Assembly (NCBI RefSeq): GCF_001438655.1 | Contig: NZ_JQBR01000001.1 | Span: 248,001-312,000, forward strand | Direction: 5' to 3' | Length of the DNA stretch: 64,000 nucleotides | From: Pediococcus cellicola | Lineage (GTDB): Bacteria > Bacillota > Bacilli > Lactobacillales > Lactobacillaceae | Part shown: one piece after another, positions 63,373 through 64,000 of the stretch | Position numbering within the stretch: the stretch's first letter is position 1 | Layout: each line of letters begins with the position of its first letter | Notes under the pieces: model-generated | Seen by the model: only the letters and a program-made list of their open reading frames with translations | Told to the model about the DNA's origin: nothing | Databases searched by the model: none | Made by a program: the position numbers and the translations under genes

Positions 63373-64000
63373 TCACTTAGCTTGAAACAATTTTGCACCC
63401 TTTGAAAAATCAAATGGCAACCCAACTTTAAAATCATCATTCTCGGGAAGAATTAAAGCGCCTTTTTTCTGAGGAGCATTTGGTAAATGTAATTCTCTTG
63501 CAGAACAAATCATACCGTTACTTTCAACGCCTCGTAAGCTTCCCGGCCAGATAATAAGTCCATCAGGCATCATTGCCCCAACTTTAGCTACAACCACCCG
63601 AATATGAGCTTGCATGTTCGGCGAGCCACTGACGATTTGGACTTTTTCATCACGATCTACCAATGTTTGTGTTACCAACAAATGATCAGAATCTGGATGT
63701 TGTTCTGCAGTTTCGACATAACCTACAATAAACTTGTTTTGCGTATCTGCCACAAGTTCCCCTTCAAAACCAACGCTCGTTAGCTGCGTATTAAGCAGGT
63801 CTACTTGCTCGACAGTTAAAATAAGTTGACCTGCTCCATGCAATTCCTTTAGGTAATCAGAAACTTGTTTAAAATTATATCCCAAAGTTTCATTTGTCTG
63901 CTGATCGTAAATTCGGGTTATGGCGCCTTTAGTTTCGACAGCCTGTGTCTCTACATCTGGTCGTAAAATACAGATTAAAACATCGCCCAATTCCTTGGGA
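63373..64000 (-). CDS. ytpR: YtpR family tRNA-binding domain protein (5' end beyond window)
   Basis: C-terminal EMAP-like tRNA-binding domain (FIVGYVETAEQHPDSDHLLV; VQIVSGSPNM; SNGMICSARELHLPN) after an N-terminal DUF4479 region (TRIYDQQTNETLGYNFKQV). The visible frame continues to the window edge: before the first available TTG (63990) the codons read P-K-E, so PKELGDVLICIL is continuous and the true start lies outside. Role unknown; may resemble PheT's tRNA-binding module. Immediately upstream of sftA, 18 bases. Confidence 0.92.
   Translation of the reverse strand, partial: PKELGDVLICILRPDVETQAVETKGAITRIYDQQTNETLGYNFKQVSDYLKELHGAGQLILTVEQVDLLNTQLTSVGFEGELVADTQNKFIVGYVETAEQHPDSDHLLVTQTLVDRDEKVQIVSGSPNMQAHIRVVVAKVGAMMPDGLIIWPGSLRGVESNGMICSARELHLPNAPQKKGALILPENDDFKVGLPFDFSKGAKLFQAK

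Noticed and set aside
1-64000. Prophage, insertion sequences, CRISPR arrays or a horizontally acquired island
   Set aside because: No transposase, integrase, cas gene or spaced repeats were seen; gene order is that of ordinary Lactobacillales chromosome.

Overview
The window is a compact, AT-rich, gene-dense stretch of chromosome from a low-GC Gram-positive bacterium, most likely a member of the Lactobacillaceae. This rests on gene content and order: a folD-xseA-xseB-ispA-tlyA-argR-recN run, rplU-prp-rpmA with a Prp-cleavable L27 leader, miaA-ynbB-glnR-glnA, rpmG-fthC-gluP-yqgQ-glcK, yqeG-yqeH-yhbY-nadD-yqeK-rsfS-yqeM-tmcAL, infC-rpmI-rplT, dnaB/dnaI primosome genes of the Bacillus type, and murC-sftA-ytpR. 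T-box, L20 and L21 leaders, GGAGG ribosome binding sites and TTGACA/TATAAT promoters fit the same group. I cannot name the species. There is no prophage, insertion sequence, CRISPR array or obvious genomic island.

Layout. 1-8.7 kb: DNA repair, isoprenoid, folate, NusB, Asp23, EF-P and the L21-L27 operon, all on the minus strand. 8.7-13.7 kb: accessory stretch with a TetR regulator, a GNAT acetyltransferase, a lipoprotein, tRNA-Arg(UCU), a 42-residue membrane peptide, and a three-gene operon of two unknown proteins plus a dimeric dUTPase. 13.8-19.5 kb: glnRA, ynbB, miaA, a glycerophosphodiesterase, a DUF3042 protein and a membrane rhodanese. 19.5-27.3 kb: glucokinase operon, class B penicillin-binding protein and a large YfhO-type membrane protein. 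27.3-40.8 kb: greA, udk, mltG, T-box-controlled pheST, two small regulatory genes, yidC, a two-component system and gnd. 40.9-48.4 kb: yceD-rpmF and the yqe ribosome-assembly/NAD operon. 48.4-64 kb: the IF3-L35-L20 operon, T-box-controlled thrS, the replication/repair block dnaI-dnaB-nrdR-coaE-mutM-polA, a Bax-inhibitor-like protein, and murC-sftA-ytpR. recN and ytpR are cut by the window edges.

Most genes are housekeeping and serve translation, replication/repair, cell-wall synthesis and nitrogen or sugar metabolism. Regulation readable from the sequence includes two T-boxes (UUC for pheS, ACC for thrS), ribosomal-protein leaders upstream of rplU and infC, and two perfect TGTNA-N7-TNACA GlnR boxes. 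One box is in front of glnRA and the other in front of the uncharacterised operon that ends with dUTPase, which suggests that operon belongs to the nitrogen regulon.

The points most worth checking are: threonyl-tRNA synthetase, whose editing site appears destroyed at all four key positions; the GlnR box before the unknown operon; an inverted-repeat structured element between yfhO and greA; a perfect 12-bp palindrome around the glnRA operator; and an AUA start codon for infC.
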